Shown here: piece after piece, positions 46,445-56,356 of the stretch
Layout: the number at the start of each line of letters is the position of its first letter
How positions within the stretch are numbered: the first letter of the stretch is position 1
Origin: Chitinophagaceae bacterium
Lineage (GTDB): Bacteria > Bacteroidota > Bacteroidia > Chitinophagales > Chitinophagaceae
DNA: 64,000 nt
Direction: 5' to 3'
Assembly (NCBI GenBank): GCA_025360525.1
Contig: JANYCA010000137.1
Location: forward strand, 1 to 64,000
Position numbers and translations under genes: made by a program
The notes under the pieces: generated by a model
What the model was told of the DNA's origin: nothing
Seen by the model: only the letters and a program-made list of their open reading frames with translations
The model's database searches: none

Positions 46445-46987
46445 ATGCACAAAATAATTATAATTGCTTGCATCTTATTTTCAGCAACGCTCAGTGCTCA
46501 AACTTTTTATCCGGGCAATTTTCCAGGCCTTACGCAAAGGGGAAACTTTGCAAACGATTTACATTCTATGGATAGTCTCGCTGCAAAGAAATGGTCTTTC
46601 AGTAAATACACTGCCCTCTCTACCAGCTATACTTTTTTTAATGGTGGCAATGCTACCATAATTGCAGCGCCAATAGGTTTGCAGCTAAACCGTCGGTTAA
46701 ATAATAACTGGTACGCTTTTGCTAATGTTACGGTTGCACCGGCATATATTAGTTTCCACCAATCTTTTTTAACATCTGGCACTAAAAATAATTATCAAAA
46801 AAACGGCTTCCAGTCAAACGGCCTTACTATGTATTCAAGCGCCTCGTTGGGCCTACAGTATATTAATGAAGCAAAAACTTTTTCTATTTCCGGAAGCATC
46901 AGTGTGGAAAAAAGCAGTTATCCAATGCTCCCTTATTACAATGTGGGTAATACAAAAACAAACGCAGCTATTCCTTATAACAGGTAG
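46445..46987 (+). CDS. Hypothetical secreted protein, possibly an outer-membrane beta-barrel
   Basis: A 180-aa protein with a signal peptide (residues 1 to about 19, ending SAQ). I do not recognise a family. The rest is rich in aromatic and polar alternation (KYTALSTSYTFFNGGN, WYAFANVTVAPAYISFHQSF, MYSSASLGLQYINEAKTFSISGSISVEKSS), compatible with a small outer-membrane barrel of perhaps eight strands or part of one. It ends abruptly with NAAIPYNR, without the terminal aromatic residue usual for barrels. The gene stands alone and converges with a minus-strand gene; 129 bp between them hold no hairpin I can point to. Confidence 0.65.
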   Translation: MHKIIIIACILFSATLSAQTFYPGNFPGLTQRGNFANDLHSMDSLAAKKWSFSKYTALSTSYTFFNGGNATIIAAPIGLQLNRRLNNNWYAFANVTVAPAYISFHQSFLTSGTKNNYQKNGFQSNGLTMYSSASLGLQYINEAKTFSISGSISVEKSSYPMLPYYNVGNTKTNAAIPYNR

Positions 46988-47116
46988 CGATAACCGGAAG
47001 GTATTAATGAAATTATCTAAAGGATTGTTAGATAAACATTTCAACACCAACAAACGCCGGGCGCTAATTGGTTGTATAATAATTGCATTCGAATAATTTA
47101 CTATTTCTTGGGCTAC

Positions 47117-47452
47117 TTAAACTGGCAGACTGATGCTGAGGGCGCTCGTTACAGCTTTGCTTACAATTCCCAAAATACCATTTACCAGGTTTTGAGCACT
47201 AACAAGGCCGATTCCCTGTATAGTAAGCAATACATTGCTAAAGGCAAGTTTCTGCAGTGTTAACCTCGTTTCAAGTTCATCTTTCCCAATAATTCCATCC
47301 TGTCTTAATTGTGCCAGAAAGATAGCATTTTCCGCAAACTGAGTAAACTCATGTTCGGCAAAAGGCTTTAATTTTTTATAAGTGCCACCCAGCTCTGCTT
47401 TTGCAAATACGATAGAATCATCAAGTATTTGTTTGAAATTAATAGTTGCCAT
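47117..47452 (-). CDS. Hypothetical small helical protein, operon partner of the lipoprotein at 47472
   Basis: A 111-aa protein of unknown family. It is mostly helical: an N-terminal charged half (FKQILDDSIVFAKAELGGTYKKLKPFAEHEF) and a C-terminal half (LTIQGIGLVSAQNLVNGILGIVSKAVTSAL) with an amphipathic or membrane-prone helix. No signal peptide is seen. It begins 19 bp after the lipoprotein gene, so both are probably co-transcribed and may act together. Function unknown. Confidence 0.62.
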   Translation of the reverse strand: MATINFKQILDDSIVFAKAELGGTYKKLKPFAEHEFTQFAENAIFLAQLRQDGIIGKDELETRLTLQKLAFSNVLLTIQGIGLVSAQNLVNGILGIVSKAVTSALSISLPV

Positions 47453-47471
47453 AAAAAAAATATTTTAATGA

Positions 47472-47933
47472 TTAATAGTCCGTTTTCCCGGTTGTTCTAA
47501 GTGCTTCCTGCAACCTCGTAATCGCATCAATAGAAGTATTTATTGCATCTCTCATATCGTGTCGGTCATCGCTTCGCCTGTCTGGCAAACCGCCTTTATG
47601 CTGGTTGATAAAAACTTTAAATGCCGCATCGAGATTGGCTATTTGTTCATTTACAATGCTGGCTTTTTTATCCAGCGATTGTGATCTCGATTTTATAGTT
47701 ATCATGTCGACTTCCAGGTTATCGTAATAATCCTGGAAGTTGACAAAGTCCTGGTTCCGTGGGTCATTATCCTGGATGGTTCTGCTTAACTTGATAAAGT
47801 GCAGGTTAAAATCTCTTTTCATCTTGCCCAGGGTTTGATCAAGCACCTGGTCGTACCCCGTTATAAAAGTTACTTTACAGGAGGTAAGGAGGATGATACA
47901 AAATACCGGAAGTAGCAGTAATTTATTTTTCAT
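47472..47933 (-). CDS. Hypothetical lipoprotein with coiled-coil tendency
   Basis: A 153-aa predicted lipoprotein. The signal ends in ILLTSC (Cys about residue 19), followed by KVTF. The mature part is helical and highly charged (LGKMKRDFNLHFIKLSRTIQDNDPR, MITIKSRSQSLDKKASIVNEQIANL), suggesting a periplasmic or surface coiled coil. I do not recognise the family. Its likely operon partner is the 111-aa protein downstream. Confidence 0.65.
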   Translation of the reverse strand: MKNKLLLLPVFCIILLTSCKVTFITGYDQVLDQTLGKMKRDFNLHFIKLSRTIQDNDPRNQDFVNFQDYYDNLEVDMITIKSRSQSLDKKASIVNEQIANLDAAFKVFINQHKGGLPDRRSDDRHDMRDAINTSIDAITRLQEALRTTGKTDY

Positions 47934-48196
47934 ATGTTTAGTTTGATTATCGTAAGTCTACATCTACTTTCTTCATAGATGCAAAAATGTAATGGAATCA
48001 TTTAATCAGTAACAGCAGCAGCACCAACAGCAAAAGAATTTTTGCAATTGCAACTGGATTAAAATACAATTAAATTTTTATGCCGGAGAAATTATTTTGA
48101 AGGGGCGAACAATGGTTCGAGAAAATATTGGCGATTAGATTTTACTTTTTTGAAATCTTACATGAAATAATACCCACTACAACGGGACAGTTTGAT

Positions 48197-51100
48197 TTAT
48201 TGAATCAATACCGGCAGCAATATTGTTTTCTTTCCTTTTGCAGATAACTCCACCTGGTAAGTCCCCTTTGCTGTTGATTTAGCAATGGAAATGGTATGCT
48301 GGATATTTGTTCCCGGATGGTTAATGGTGCATGTTTGTATTACCTGGCCGGCGGTGTTTAATAATCGCATACTGTATATCCCTGCCGGCATTTTATTCAT
48401 TTGCAGATGGATGATGTTGGAGGTGATAGGGTTGGGGGCGATATAAATAGCAGGGCTGGGTTTCATAAAAGTGATTTTCTCCACATTGCTGTAAGCCACC
48501 ATATTGTTTTGACTGATGCATTTAATACGGTAATAATACACCCCTGGTTTTAATGAAGGATCCATCCAGTTGTAACCAACAGTAGTGCTGCTGTTGCCGG
48601 TACTGCTAATAGTACTCAGCCTGCTAAAATTTTCTCCGTTCGCAGAGCGCTCTACTTCATAGCTGCTGATGTTAAATTCATTGGTAACTTTCCAGTCAAC
48701 CGATACATTGCTTTCAACAGGTGTAGCCTTTAACAAAGTAAAATCAATTAATTTTTTAAATACCAGGCGGAATCTGTTTAAGGCGTAAGAACCCGGTTCA
48801 TTAATAATATTAAAATTCAACAGGGTTTTTGCATCCATATTGATGGGAGTGGAAGTTTTCAGGTAATTATCTTCCATAAAACCAACCAGATTATTTTGTG
48901 CAATATTTAATGGATCCAGTTCAAGAGTATAATTCCTTGCCCGCATTTGTGCCATGTTAAAAAAGATAGTATCGTTTTCGGTGAGCGGTAATCTTTTTTC
49001 AATCGACAGTATTTTTGTGTGACTGCTGATACCAAAATTTTCATTAAAATTGGCTAATTTAATAGCATCCATTCCATCAACATCCTTGCTATAGCTATCA
49101 TCAAACATATGCAGTGCACCGTCAAATACAGAGAGGCTGTTATCTGCATTTCTTAGATAAAGGGTGGTCCGCAACATTTTGTCTATGGAAAACTGCTCAC
49201 CCAATGGGCGAAATACCAAGGCGTAAAAAGAAGATTTATCGGCCTCCTTGATAGCAAGGCTGGTTAAATTGGCGGAATTAACAACAATGGCTGCGCCAGA
49301 TTCAATACGACCAGTAGTAAGGTCAATGGTACCGCTGGAAAGTGCAACAGAAGGTACATAACTTGTTCCTGACGCCCTTGTCATTGTAACCCAACCACCT
49401 ACAGTTGTTGAGGTATTACCACTTGGCCTTTTTGGATCCCAAATACTATAAATATCAGATCCTCCTGCCGAGGGGATCTTTGTAATACTGCTAAAATTAA
49501 TGGCGGATGGGTATGGGTTACCAATAACTGTAAAGCCGCTGGTTGTAATTTCCGGCCTATCTCCAATATTTATTTTACCCGTAGTACGTAACGTGGTGGT
49601 AGTGGCCGATGTGCTGGTACTGGTAGATTCAATCGGAAAATTTCTGTCTCCCCGAATAAAAACCATAAACCCTTTTTGAGAAGTAATATCAACAGCGGTA
49701 TTTGCAATGCCAACCCAGTTATTACCCACCAAATATTTGATAGAGTGATTATTTAATGGGCTTTGATCAAAAAAATTTGATGATGGAGAGGGCCCCGTTA
49801 CATGGGTTCCATAATTTGCAACCGGATTGCTATTAAAAAATGATGGAGAAGAGGTACTAGGTGCTGCACCTTCCATCCAGGCATTCCTGATAGTTTGATT
49901 GGTATTTATGGGCGCTGTTAAAAGTCTCCACGACCTTAGTGCTGATACATTTCTTTCAATAACAAATCTTCCTATGCCACTATAAGGAAAAATGGTATTG
50001 GCAGAACTACTTTGGCCAACTCTTGCAGTTTTTAAAGCAGTAGATTTTAAAGTTACATTTTTTGCCGCCAAATCAAAGTTACCTTGTGTAAACCCTATTT
50101 CATCAGTAATTGTAATACTATCGGCGAGTGTAATTGATGCTGCACTGCTGCTTTTTACCAAGTACAGAAAGGGAAAAGTTTGCCCAATATTTGCAGTAAT
50201 TGTACCATTGGCAGACCCATTAAAAAATACCGCCCTACCATCGCCTGCACCAAAATTTACAGTACCATTTGCATTTCTGTTCCAACCCTTACCAATAAAA
50301 ATATCGCTTCCAATATTGTCAGAAAAGATAAGGTTACCCGTTACGCTTAAACCGCCAATAATAACATCTCCACCAACACTTAAATTGTAAGCTGCGGCAT
50401 AATTTTTTAAATTGAGTACCCCGTTTCCTGCAACAGTTGGATTGCCAATTGTTAGGTTACCAGCACAACCAGTACTCATGCTCCCCCCCCCTAAAAAATT
50501 TAAAGTTGTTCCACCTTGCACATTAACATTTCCCGGATAACCCGTCGCCCCTGAAATATTACTCGACCATTCCACCGCCCGGTTATAAGAGCCGTCGGTT
50601 TGATAAATTAAATTGGAAGCTGCACCATAGGTAGGAGGATTATCACTGACAAATGTATTTGGATTAATTAGTAATGATCCATTGATGGTGGATAAACCTG
50701 CACCAAAATTTACTCCGCTACGCCCCGAGCCTCCGGCAAAAATATTTACCAAAATATCTGATGAAAAAGATAATAATGATGCCGCTGCAGAATTTCGTGT
50801 AACTGTACTTATCCGCTGGGCGTTATCAGCATGAGTAAAATTAAATGAGGAAGTACCACCGGTGCTAAAAATCTGTCTGGTAACGTTTCCGGTAGATCCT
50901 TCAATTCTAATATCATTTGATGCTGTATTGTATGTATTAAAAAATACAGTTCGCCCATTTAAATCAAGGTTACCATTAAGCATTTGAAATGGAAAACCTC
51001 CTATACCGCCGTTAATCGTTATATCTGGTAAATTATTCAGCTTTACAACATTATTGGGCGCTGTACCAGAATTATTTACGATGAAATAGGAAAATGATAA

Positions 51101-54100
51101 GGAAGCACCACCGCCATCAATTGTTTGGTTAGAAGTACCATTGAATATTACCGCTCTTTCATTGGGGTTAAATGTGCCTCCTGCATTTCTTGTAAAATTT
51201 CCCCCAGTTTCTAAATCACCTATATATGGAGGGCCTGCTACAAAATTGCCCAATTTTAAAGTACCAGAAATAGTAACATCTTTTACTACTTTAAGATTGT
51301 AAGGAGTTGAATTATCATTCAAAGTAAGTGATGATAAAGGGGAGATTAACAGGTTTCCTCCCATTTGCAACGCAGTGCTGTTGTTAACGTTTACTGCAGT
51401 TACGGCAGTACCATTGCCCACAGTCACATTATTTGGGTAACCTGCTGATGCGGCACTCGAAATACCTGCCACCCATTCCAAACTACGTCCAACGGTTGAG
51501 CCGGTTTGGTAATAAAATAAGGTTGAAGAAGTACCATATTTTGGTGCATTGCCCGTAACTGACCCGCCGGTCAGCAAAACGAGCGAAGTTCCAATAGTGC
51601 TACCAGTTCCAAAATCTACATCACCTGCAATAGTTGTAAATGGAATTGTTGCAGTACCGCTGATAGTACCCGATCCAAGGAAGTTAATAAAACCAACTGC
51701 ATTGGTATAGTTTGGTGTACCTGTATGCACCAATTTACCACCGGTATTAAAATTAATTTGACTGCCAGCCACACTCTCAATTATTCCTGAATTATTGAAA
51801 GTGCAATTGTTACGTAAATTAATAACACTGGTAGCAACCATATTGATGGTGCCGGTGTTTGTGATAAATCCTGCGGGTGTAACTGCACCTTTTATTGTTA
51901 TTAAAATTCCGCCAACATTATAAGTTCCACCAACATTTATACTAAATAAATCATAAGGTATATTCTGCGTCAAATTATCACTTGGTCTGATGTAAATAGA
52001 AGCTATTCCACCAGTAACATTTGGTAAATCAAAATTTTGCCAGTCAGAAGGATTATCAAACGTTCCGCCTAAAGGGCAGTTAGTTATATATACATATTTA
52101 GGAATCACTTTATTGGTTGTACCATCATATTTAGCCCCAATACCGTAATTATTAAAGTTTATATTATCGAGTTGAGTGGAGGTTAAGTCAGGTATTAAAA
52201 TATTTTTATTGGCAGCAGGCGTCCAGTTATCAATATTAAGTGTGCCTGTAAATGTACCGCCATAGCCTGCAAAATTTAAATTAAACGCATTTGACCCTAT
52301 ACCTACATCAATAGTAGAAGAAGCCGTCATTGTAAGATTACCAGCACTAAAATTACCAGTGGGAGTGGTTGCTATAGCTAATTTACCGCCACCAAGAATA
52401 ATTGCACTAGATGAAGACATCGAAGTAGTAGCATTATAGACAATGGTACCGCTAGTTATGGTTGTGGCACCTGTATACGTATTTGCACCTGATAATACAA
52501 GTGTACCGGTTCCGTCTTTGGTTAATGTGCCTGTAGTTGTAGTAATGGGATTGCTGATCGTAGTATTTCCTGCGCCGCCGATGGTTAAACCAATTGTTGC
52601 GCCAGTAATACCGCCACTTAGAGTTAGCATACCAGCATCTGAATTAATTCTTGATGCTCCTGCCAATGTAATTGCGCCACTCCAGGAATTGCTTCCGTTA
52701 AAATTTCGCAGTACCCCGTCATTGCTGATACCTGTACCATTTAGCGTGAGTGCTTCAGCACCAACTGCAATATTGTTCAGTATTTGAATAGCTGCACCTG
52801 AAGTTACACTTACGCCACCAGCGATACTGCCAGTGGCTGTAATATTTTGAATATTTAGAACGCCACCCGTAATGTTAGTTGCACCAGTATAACTATTGGC
52901 ACCTGTTAAAGTTAATGTGCCACCTAGTGCTTTAACTAGGCTTCCGGAACCGCTAATAATACCTCCGTAGGTTGTAGTACCAGAGTTAACGGTAAGTGCT
53001 CCTGAGCCTAAAATCACGTTACCACCGGCACCTCCCCCCCCGGCAACTGAGCCAATAGTTTGATTCAGGTTATTTAAATCAAGAATTGCACCGGCAGTAT
53101 TTGCAAGAGTAACTGCTGTTGTGGTTGGCAACCTATCAACAGCACCACTAATTTGTAAGACTCCTGTGTTTATTATTGTATTGCCACTATAGGTATTGGC
53201 TCCTCCTAGCGTAACCTGACCTGCACCATCTTTAATTATTGCACCGCTTCCGGAGATAATACCCGAGAAAATAGTAGTACCACCTAAAGTTAAAGCAGTT
53301 AGATTTAACCCACCTGTTACGCTGTTATTGGTAATATTGCCGGAAAAAGTATTGATTCCTGAAGTGTTTATCCCACCAACTACTCTTGTATTTGCATTAC
53401 CATTGTTTATAGTGAAACTGTTAGTAAAATCTGTTCCGCCTGTTGAGTTTGAAAGCCAAAGTTTTGCAGAGTTTGACAACAAAGATCCGTTGCCAACAAA
53501 AATGCCAATGCTGGCACTTATTCCTCCTCCACTTTCGATCCACAATTCACCATTGTCTATTAATGTTTGACCCGTATAGGTGTGAATAGAATTTAATTTT
53601 GCCGCTCCAAATTGACTAACATTCAATGCTCCACTGCCTGATACTGTGCCTGTCAACCGAATAGCCCTATTGTTAGCATCCACAACTGAATTATTCCCAT
53701 ATATCTGAATAACTCTACCGTTATTATTAATAGTGGCCAAAGAACCAAAATTTATATTACCGCTGCTTGCAACCAATTCCATATCAAATCCTGAATTGGA
53801 GCTGGCCACAAATGGAAAATTAATGGTATGAAGCGTTGTAGATTGATTTTCAATTCTTGGCCAAGTTAAACCAAATTCAAAAAATTGAACATAATTACCT
53901 CCGATAGTTCTTGATGTAGTTGCTGAAGATCCAAAAAATAGTTGACCAATTGTGTACCCTGCAGCCACAGTATTAGTCATAATGGTGAAAGTATTATTGT
54001 TAAACATTAGGCGGGTAGCTGAAGTTGATGGTGGCGCATCCCATAAATTGCCAGGATTCCATCTAGGCCCGTTGTTAATTCCTCTCATCAAACTTCCATC

Positions 54101-54298
54101 AGGTGCGGTAGTTTGCCAATCATAGAGAGTTTGTGCAGCTAAATCATTGCTTGTAAAACATACTAGGAAGCATACAGAAGCTTTTACAAATACTGTTTTT
54201 GTAAGCCTAAGGAATGCAGATGTTTGCCTTACAGTTTGTAAGACACCCACACCTACCTTCTCCCCCCAAAATAATCTTGTAAAAAATTTCATACGCAA
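48197..54298 (-). CDS. Giant T9SS adhesin with autotransporter-associated beta-strand repeats
   Basis: A 2033-aa surface protein. An atypically long N-terminus holds a hydrophobic signal (VKASVCFLVCFTSNDLAAQT, about 38-57). Passenger-type beta-strand repeats (about 200-680) recur as LTKDGTGTLVLSGANTYTGATTI-like units. Further beta-rich repeats (NRNANGTVNFGAG, GRAVFFNGSAN) run to about 1480. A module from about 1500 resembles the C-terminal part of the 14432 protein (RSWRLLTAPI, GTHVTGP). A fibronectin-like domain (about 1870-1955; ISSYEVERSANGENFSRL) and a T9SS type A sorting domain (IYIAPNPITSNIIHLQM) end it. It is probably a surface adhesin. Two poly-G tracts in the coding strand could allow phase variation. 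Confidence 0.86.
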   Translation of the reverse strand: MRMKFFTRLFWGEKVGVGVLQTVRQTSAFLRLTKTVFVKASVCFLVCFTSNDLAAQTLYDWQTTAPDGSLMRGINNGPRWNPGNLWDAPPSTSATRLMFNNNTFTIMTNTVAAGYTIGQLFFGSSATTSRTIGGNYVQFFEFGLTWPRIENQSTTLHTINFPFVASSNSGFDMELVASSGNINFGSLATINNNGRVIQIYGNNSVVDANNRAIRLTGTVSGSGALNVSQFGAAKLNSIHTYTGQTLIDNGELWIESGGGISASIGIFVGNGSLLSNSAKLWLSNSTGGTDFTNSFTINNGNANTRVVGGINTSGINTFSGNITNNSVTGGLNLTALTLGGTTIFSGIISGSGAIIKDGAGQVTLGGANTYSGNTIINTGVLQISGAVDRLPTTTAVTLANTAGAILDLNNLNQTIGSVAGGGGAGGNVILGSGALTVNSGTTTYGGIISGSGSLVKALGGTLTLTGANSYTGATNITGGVLNIQNITATGSIAGGVSVTSGAAIQILNNIAVGAEALTLNGTGISNDGVLRNFNGSNSWSGAITLAGASRINSDAGMLTLSGGITGATIGLTIGGAGNTTISNPITTTTGTLTKDGTGTLVLSGANTYTGATTITSGTIVYNATTSMSSSSAIILGGGKLAIATTPTGNFSAGNLTMTASSTIDVGIGSNAFNLNFAGYGGTFTGTLNIDNWTPAANKNILIPDLTSTQLDNINFNNYGIGAKYDGTTNKVIPKYVYITNCPLGGTFDNPSDWQNFDLPNVTGGIASIYIRPSDNLTQNIPYDLFSINVGGTYNVGGILITIKGAVTPAGFITNTGTINMVATSVINLRNNCTFNNSGIIESVAGSQINFNTGGKLVHTGTPNYTNAVGFINFLGSGTISGTATIPFTTIAGDVDFGTGSTIGTSLVLLTGGSVTGNAPKYGTSSTLFYYQTGSTVGRSLEWVAGISSAASAGYPNNVTVGNGTAVTAVNVNNSTALQMGGNLLISPLSSLTLNDNSTPYNLKVVKDVTISGTLKLGNFVAGPPYIGDLETGGNFTRNAGGTFNPNERAVIFNGTSNQTIDGGGASLSFSYFIVNNSGTAPNNVVKLNNLPDITINGGIGGFPFQMLNGNLDLNGRTVFFNTYNTASNDIRIEGSTGNVTRQIFSTGGTSSFNFTHADNAQRISTVTRNSAAASLLSFSSDILVNIFAGGSGRSGVNFGAGLSTINGSLLINPNTFVSDNPPTYGAASNLIYQTDGSYNRAVEWSSNISGATGYPGNVNVQGGTTLNFLGGGSMSTGCAGNLTIGNPTVAGNGVLNLKNYAAAYNLSVGGDVIIGGLSVTGNLIFSDNIGSDIFIGKGWNRNANGTVNFGAGDGRAVFFNGSANGTITANIGQTFPFLYLVKSSSAASITLADSITITDEIGFTQGNFDLAAKNVTLKSTALKTARVGQSSSANTIFPYSGIGRFVIERNVSALRSWRLLTAPINTNQTIRNAWMEGAAPSTSSPSFFNSNPVANYGTHVTGPSPSSNFFDQSPLNNHSIKYLVGNNWVGIANTAVDITSQKGFMVFIRGDRNFPIESTSTSTSATTTTLRTTGKINIGDRPEITTSGFTVIGNPYPSAINFSSITKIPSAGGSDIYSIWDPKRPSGNTSTTVGGWVTMTRASGTSYVPSVALSSGTIDLTTGRIESGAAIVVNSANLTSLAIKEADKSSFYALVFRPLGEQFSIDKMLRTTLYLRNADNSLSVFDGALHMFDDSYSKDVDGMDAIKLANFNENFGISSHTKILSIEKRLPLTENDTIFFNMAQMRARNYTLELDPLNIAQNNLVGFMEDNYLKTSTPINMDAKTLLNFNIINEPGSYALNRFRLVFKKLIDFTLLKATPVESNVSVDWKVTNEFNISSYEVERSANGENFSRLSTISSTGNSSTTVGYNWMDPSLKPGVYYYRIKCISQNNMVAYSNVEKITFMKPSPAIYIAPNPITSNIIHLQMNKMPAGIYSMRLLNTAGQVIQTCTINHPGTNIQHTISIAKSTAKGTYQVELSAKGKKTILLPVLIQ

Positions 54299-54766
54299 GC
54301 TCCATTAAGAGTATAATACCATCTCACAAAAAAACATCACACAATTTATAAGTTCAACATTTTAAAATTAAGCAACTTCGTCAATCTCTATACTTATTGT
54401 GTATTATTTACACACTGGTTATTCAAAAAAAAGCGGAAAAATTATTAACTGTTCCGCAAACGGTATGGTTTTCAATATGGTTTTAAGGGAGGATACAGAA
54501 AAATGAACCACTAATGTAAGGCTAAATGTCTATTCGAGCATCAACAAAGGCAGCCTATTTTTTAAAAAACGATTGTTTTGGGCAAAAAACAGTATAAATG
54601 AGCCGGCTTATTTAGGTTAATATCCACTTACAGTTATTTTTATAAAGGACCATCAGCAAAATTTCAGCCTTATTAGAAGGGGGGTTTTTCCTTAGCCTTC
54701 TTTTAGGTTACTGGTACAAATGCGCTGACAAAGGCTTACAACATCCGATGTTTTAATATTTCATCT
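54299..54766. other. Intergenic region upstream of the giant adhesin
   Basis: 468 bp, AT-rich, between the adhesin start and the M1 peptidase stop. I looked for TGGCAT-N5-TTG on the minus strand near 54580-54610 and did not find it. A short inverted repeat TGTGTA/TACACA lies near 54398-54415. No gene or clear terminator. Confidence 0.35.
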
Positions 54767-56356
54767 CTATTCAATAATTACGTTTTTTAAATAATAGCTA
54801 TCCGGATCAATCTGTGGCAATAGCTTGCTTTTAACTACCACACCCTTTTTATCAACACTAATTTTTTGAACTCCTGTTTCAGTTAAAATATCAATCGGTA
54901 AGGCCATGTCTATATTAACCAATTGAATTTTATATTCGCTGTTGGCCATGCCAGTTACCTGCACTTGCAGTTTGTTTGTGGAACGGATAAACAGATCGAA
55001 CACAGGCTTTACAGAATAGCCGGCTGCCTTGCTAAACAACTGTTCTACTTCATCGGTATTTACCAGGGTATCGTAACAATATTGCGGCGCAGTAGCCAGT
55101 TGCTTTAAGGCCGGAAAAAATACACTGTCGCCAATGACATATCGCACCGTATGCATGAAGAAAGCACCTTTTACATAAATATCACCAATGTAAGCTGTTT
55201 CTTCATCGAGGTCTTTTCCCTGCACAACAGGCTTTTCGTTTTTGATGCTAAAGACGCTTTTTTTAAAGTTATTGATGTAGGCTGCCTCACCCTCTTTGTC
55301 CCTTATATACAGCACATCACCAAAACTTCCAATGCCTTCATGTATCCAGTAATCTGCCCAGTCTTTTGCAGTTACTTTATTACCCCACCACTCATGCCCA
55401 AATTCATGATTCATCAACCAGTCAAAATCCTGCCCACCAACTTTGGTATACTTAAAATTATTACCATAGGCATTCATACTCTGGTGTTCCATTCCAAGGT
55501 GGGGTGTTTCGGCAAGACCGATTTTTTCTTTTGCCCAGGGATATTCACCAAAATATTTCTCTTTTACTTTGGCCATTTCTTCCAGCAGGTCTAAATGATG
55601 AGGAGCGCTGCCGGCATGATACTTTAATACATAAAACTGCATAGGCACTTTATTACCGTTGATGGTAGTATATTCTTTTTTTACAACAGCATAATCGGCA
55701 ATATTGAAAACGATGCTATAATTGTTGATGGAATAATTGGTTTTCCAATGATAGGTAGCGTTTTTGCCTGTCCTTTTTACGCTTTGCAACAGGCCCGGAC
55801 CAGCCACTACCAAATCTTTTGGAACCGTTATCAGCATGTCCACCCCTTCGTTGGGCTCGTCAGAAGGATGATCTTTGCAGGGGAAATAAATTTTGCCACC
55901 GGCTCCTTCGGCAGTAACAGCAACAAAGGGATGGCCAAGCGAATCGGTTGTCCAGGTAAAGCCATCTTCCCATGGCGGACGAGTGGCCACATGCGGCTTT
56001 CCGGCATATTGAATTTTAACAACAGCCTTGCCGGCCGGCAGTGCAGTAGCCGGCGTAATAAGGATAAGTTCGTTGGCATGTGTAAATAGAGTTGCCTTAT
56101 TATTTACCCATACTTTTTGCACCGTAAAATCATTCATCAGGTTAAAGAGAAGTACCGGCGCAGGCTCACTTAACAAAACGTCGATGCTGGTATATCCGCT
56201 GATACTTTTATTGGTTATATCAACGGTTAATGCAAGTGTATAATGCCGCACGTCCATGATGGCCTGCTCTGGTTTAAGTTTTCCTCCGGAAGTAAGTTGC
56301 TGCCCACTTGCAAACTGGATAGATAGTAACAGGGCTAAAAAAAAGATTGATCTCAT
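54767..56356 (-). CDS. M1 family (gluzincin) metallopeptidase
   Basis: A 529-aa secreted zinc aminopeptidase. The start at 56356 (MRSIFFLALLLSIQFASGQ) gives a clean signal peptide; an upstream in-frame ATG adds 13 residues. The N-terminal beta-sandwich (about 25-215) precedes the catalytic domain, with zinc motif HEFGHEWW (His317, His321) and third ligand Glu340 in WIHEGIG. The peptide-anchoring motif usually written G-x-M-E-N reads GMEHQSMNAYG here, as in LTA4-hydrolase-like cold-active or Bacteroidota members. It removes N-terminal residues from peptides. No ERAP-type C-terminal helical domain is present, so it is the short form. Confidence 0.93.
   Translation of the reverse strand: MRSIFFLALLLSIQFASGQQLTSGGKLKPEQAIMDVRHYTLALTVDITNKSISGYTSIDVLLSEPAPVLLFNLMNDFTVQKVWVNNKATLFTHANELILITPATALPAGKAVVKIQYAGKPHVATRPPWEDGFTWTTDSLGHPFVAVTAEGAGGKIYFPCKDHPSDEPNEGVDMLITVPKDLVVAGPGLLQSVKRTGKNATYHWKTNYSINNYSIVFNIADYAVVKKEYTTINGNKVPMQFYVLKYHAGSAPHHLDLLEEMAKVKEKYFGEYPWAKEKIGLAETPHLGMEHQSMNAYGNNFKYTKVGGQDFDWLMNHEFGHEWWGNKVTAKDWADYWIHEGIGSFGDVLYIRDKEGEAAYINNFKKSVFSIKNEKPVVQGKDLDEETAYIGDIYVKGAFFMHTVRYVIGDSVFFPALKQLATAPQYCYDTLVNTDEVEQLFSKAAGYSVKPVFDLFIRSTNKLQVQVTGMANSEYKIQLVNIDMALPIDILTETGVQKISVDKKGVVVKSKLLPQIDPDSYYLKNVIIE

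Noticed and set aside
46445..46987. Frameshifted longer outer-membrane protein
   Set aside because: The abrupt end at NAAIPYNR raised suspicion, but I found no continuation of the same pattern in another frame in the 129 bp before the next gene.
54560..54620. Sigma-54-like element before the giant adhesin
   Set aside because: I looked at the equivalent distance (280-310 nt) and found no TGGCA or GCCA word on the needed strand, so the adhesin seems outside the proposed group.
54676..54702. Terminator of the M1 peptidase
   Set aside because: AGAAGG and CCTTCT pair over only 6 bp and no U tract follows on the minus strand.
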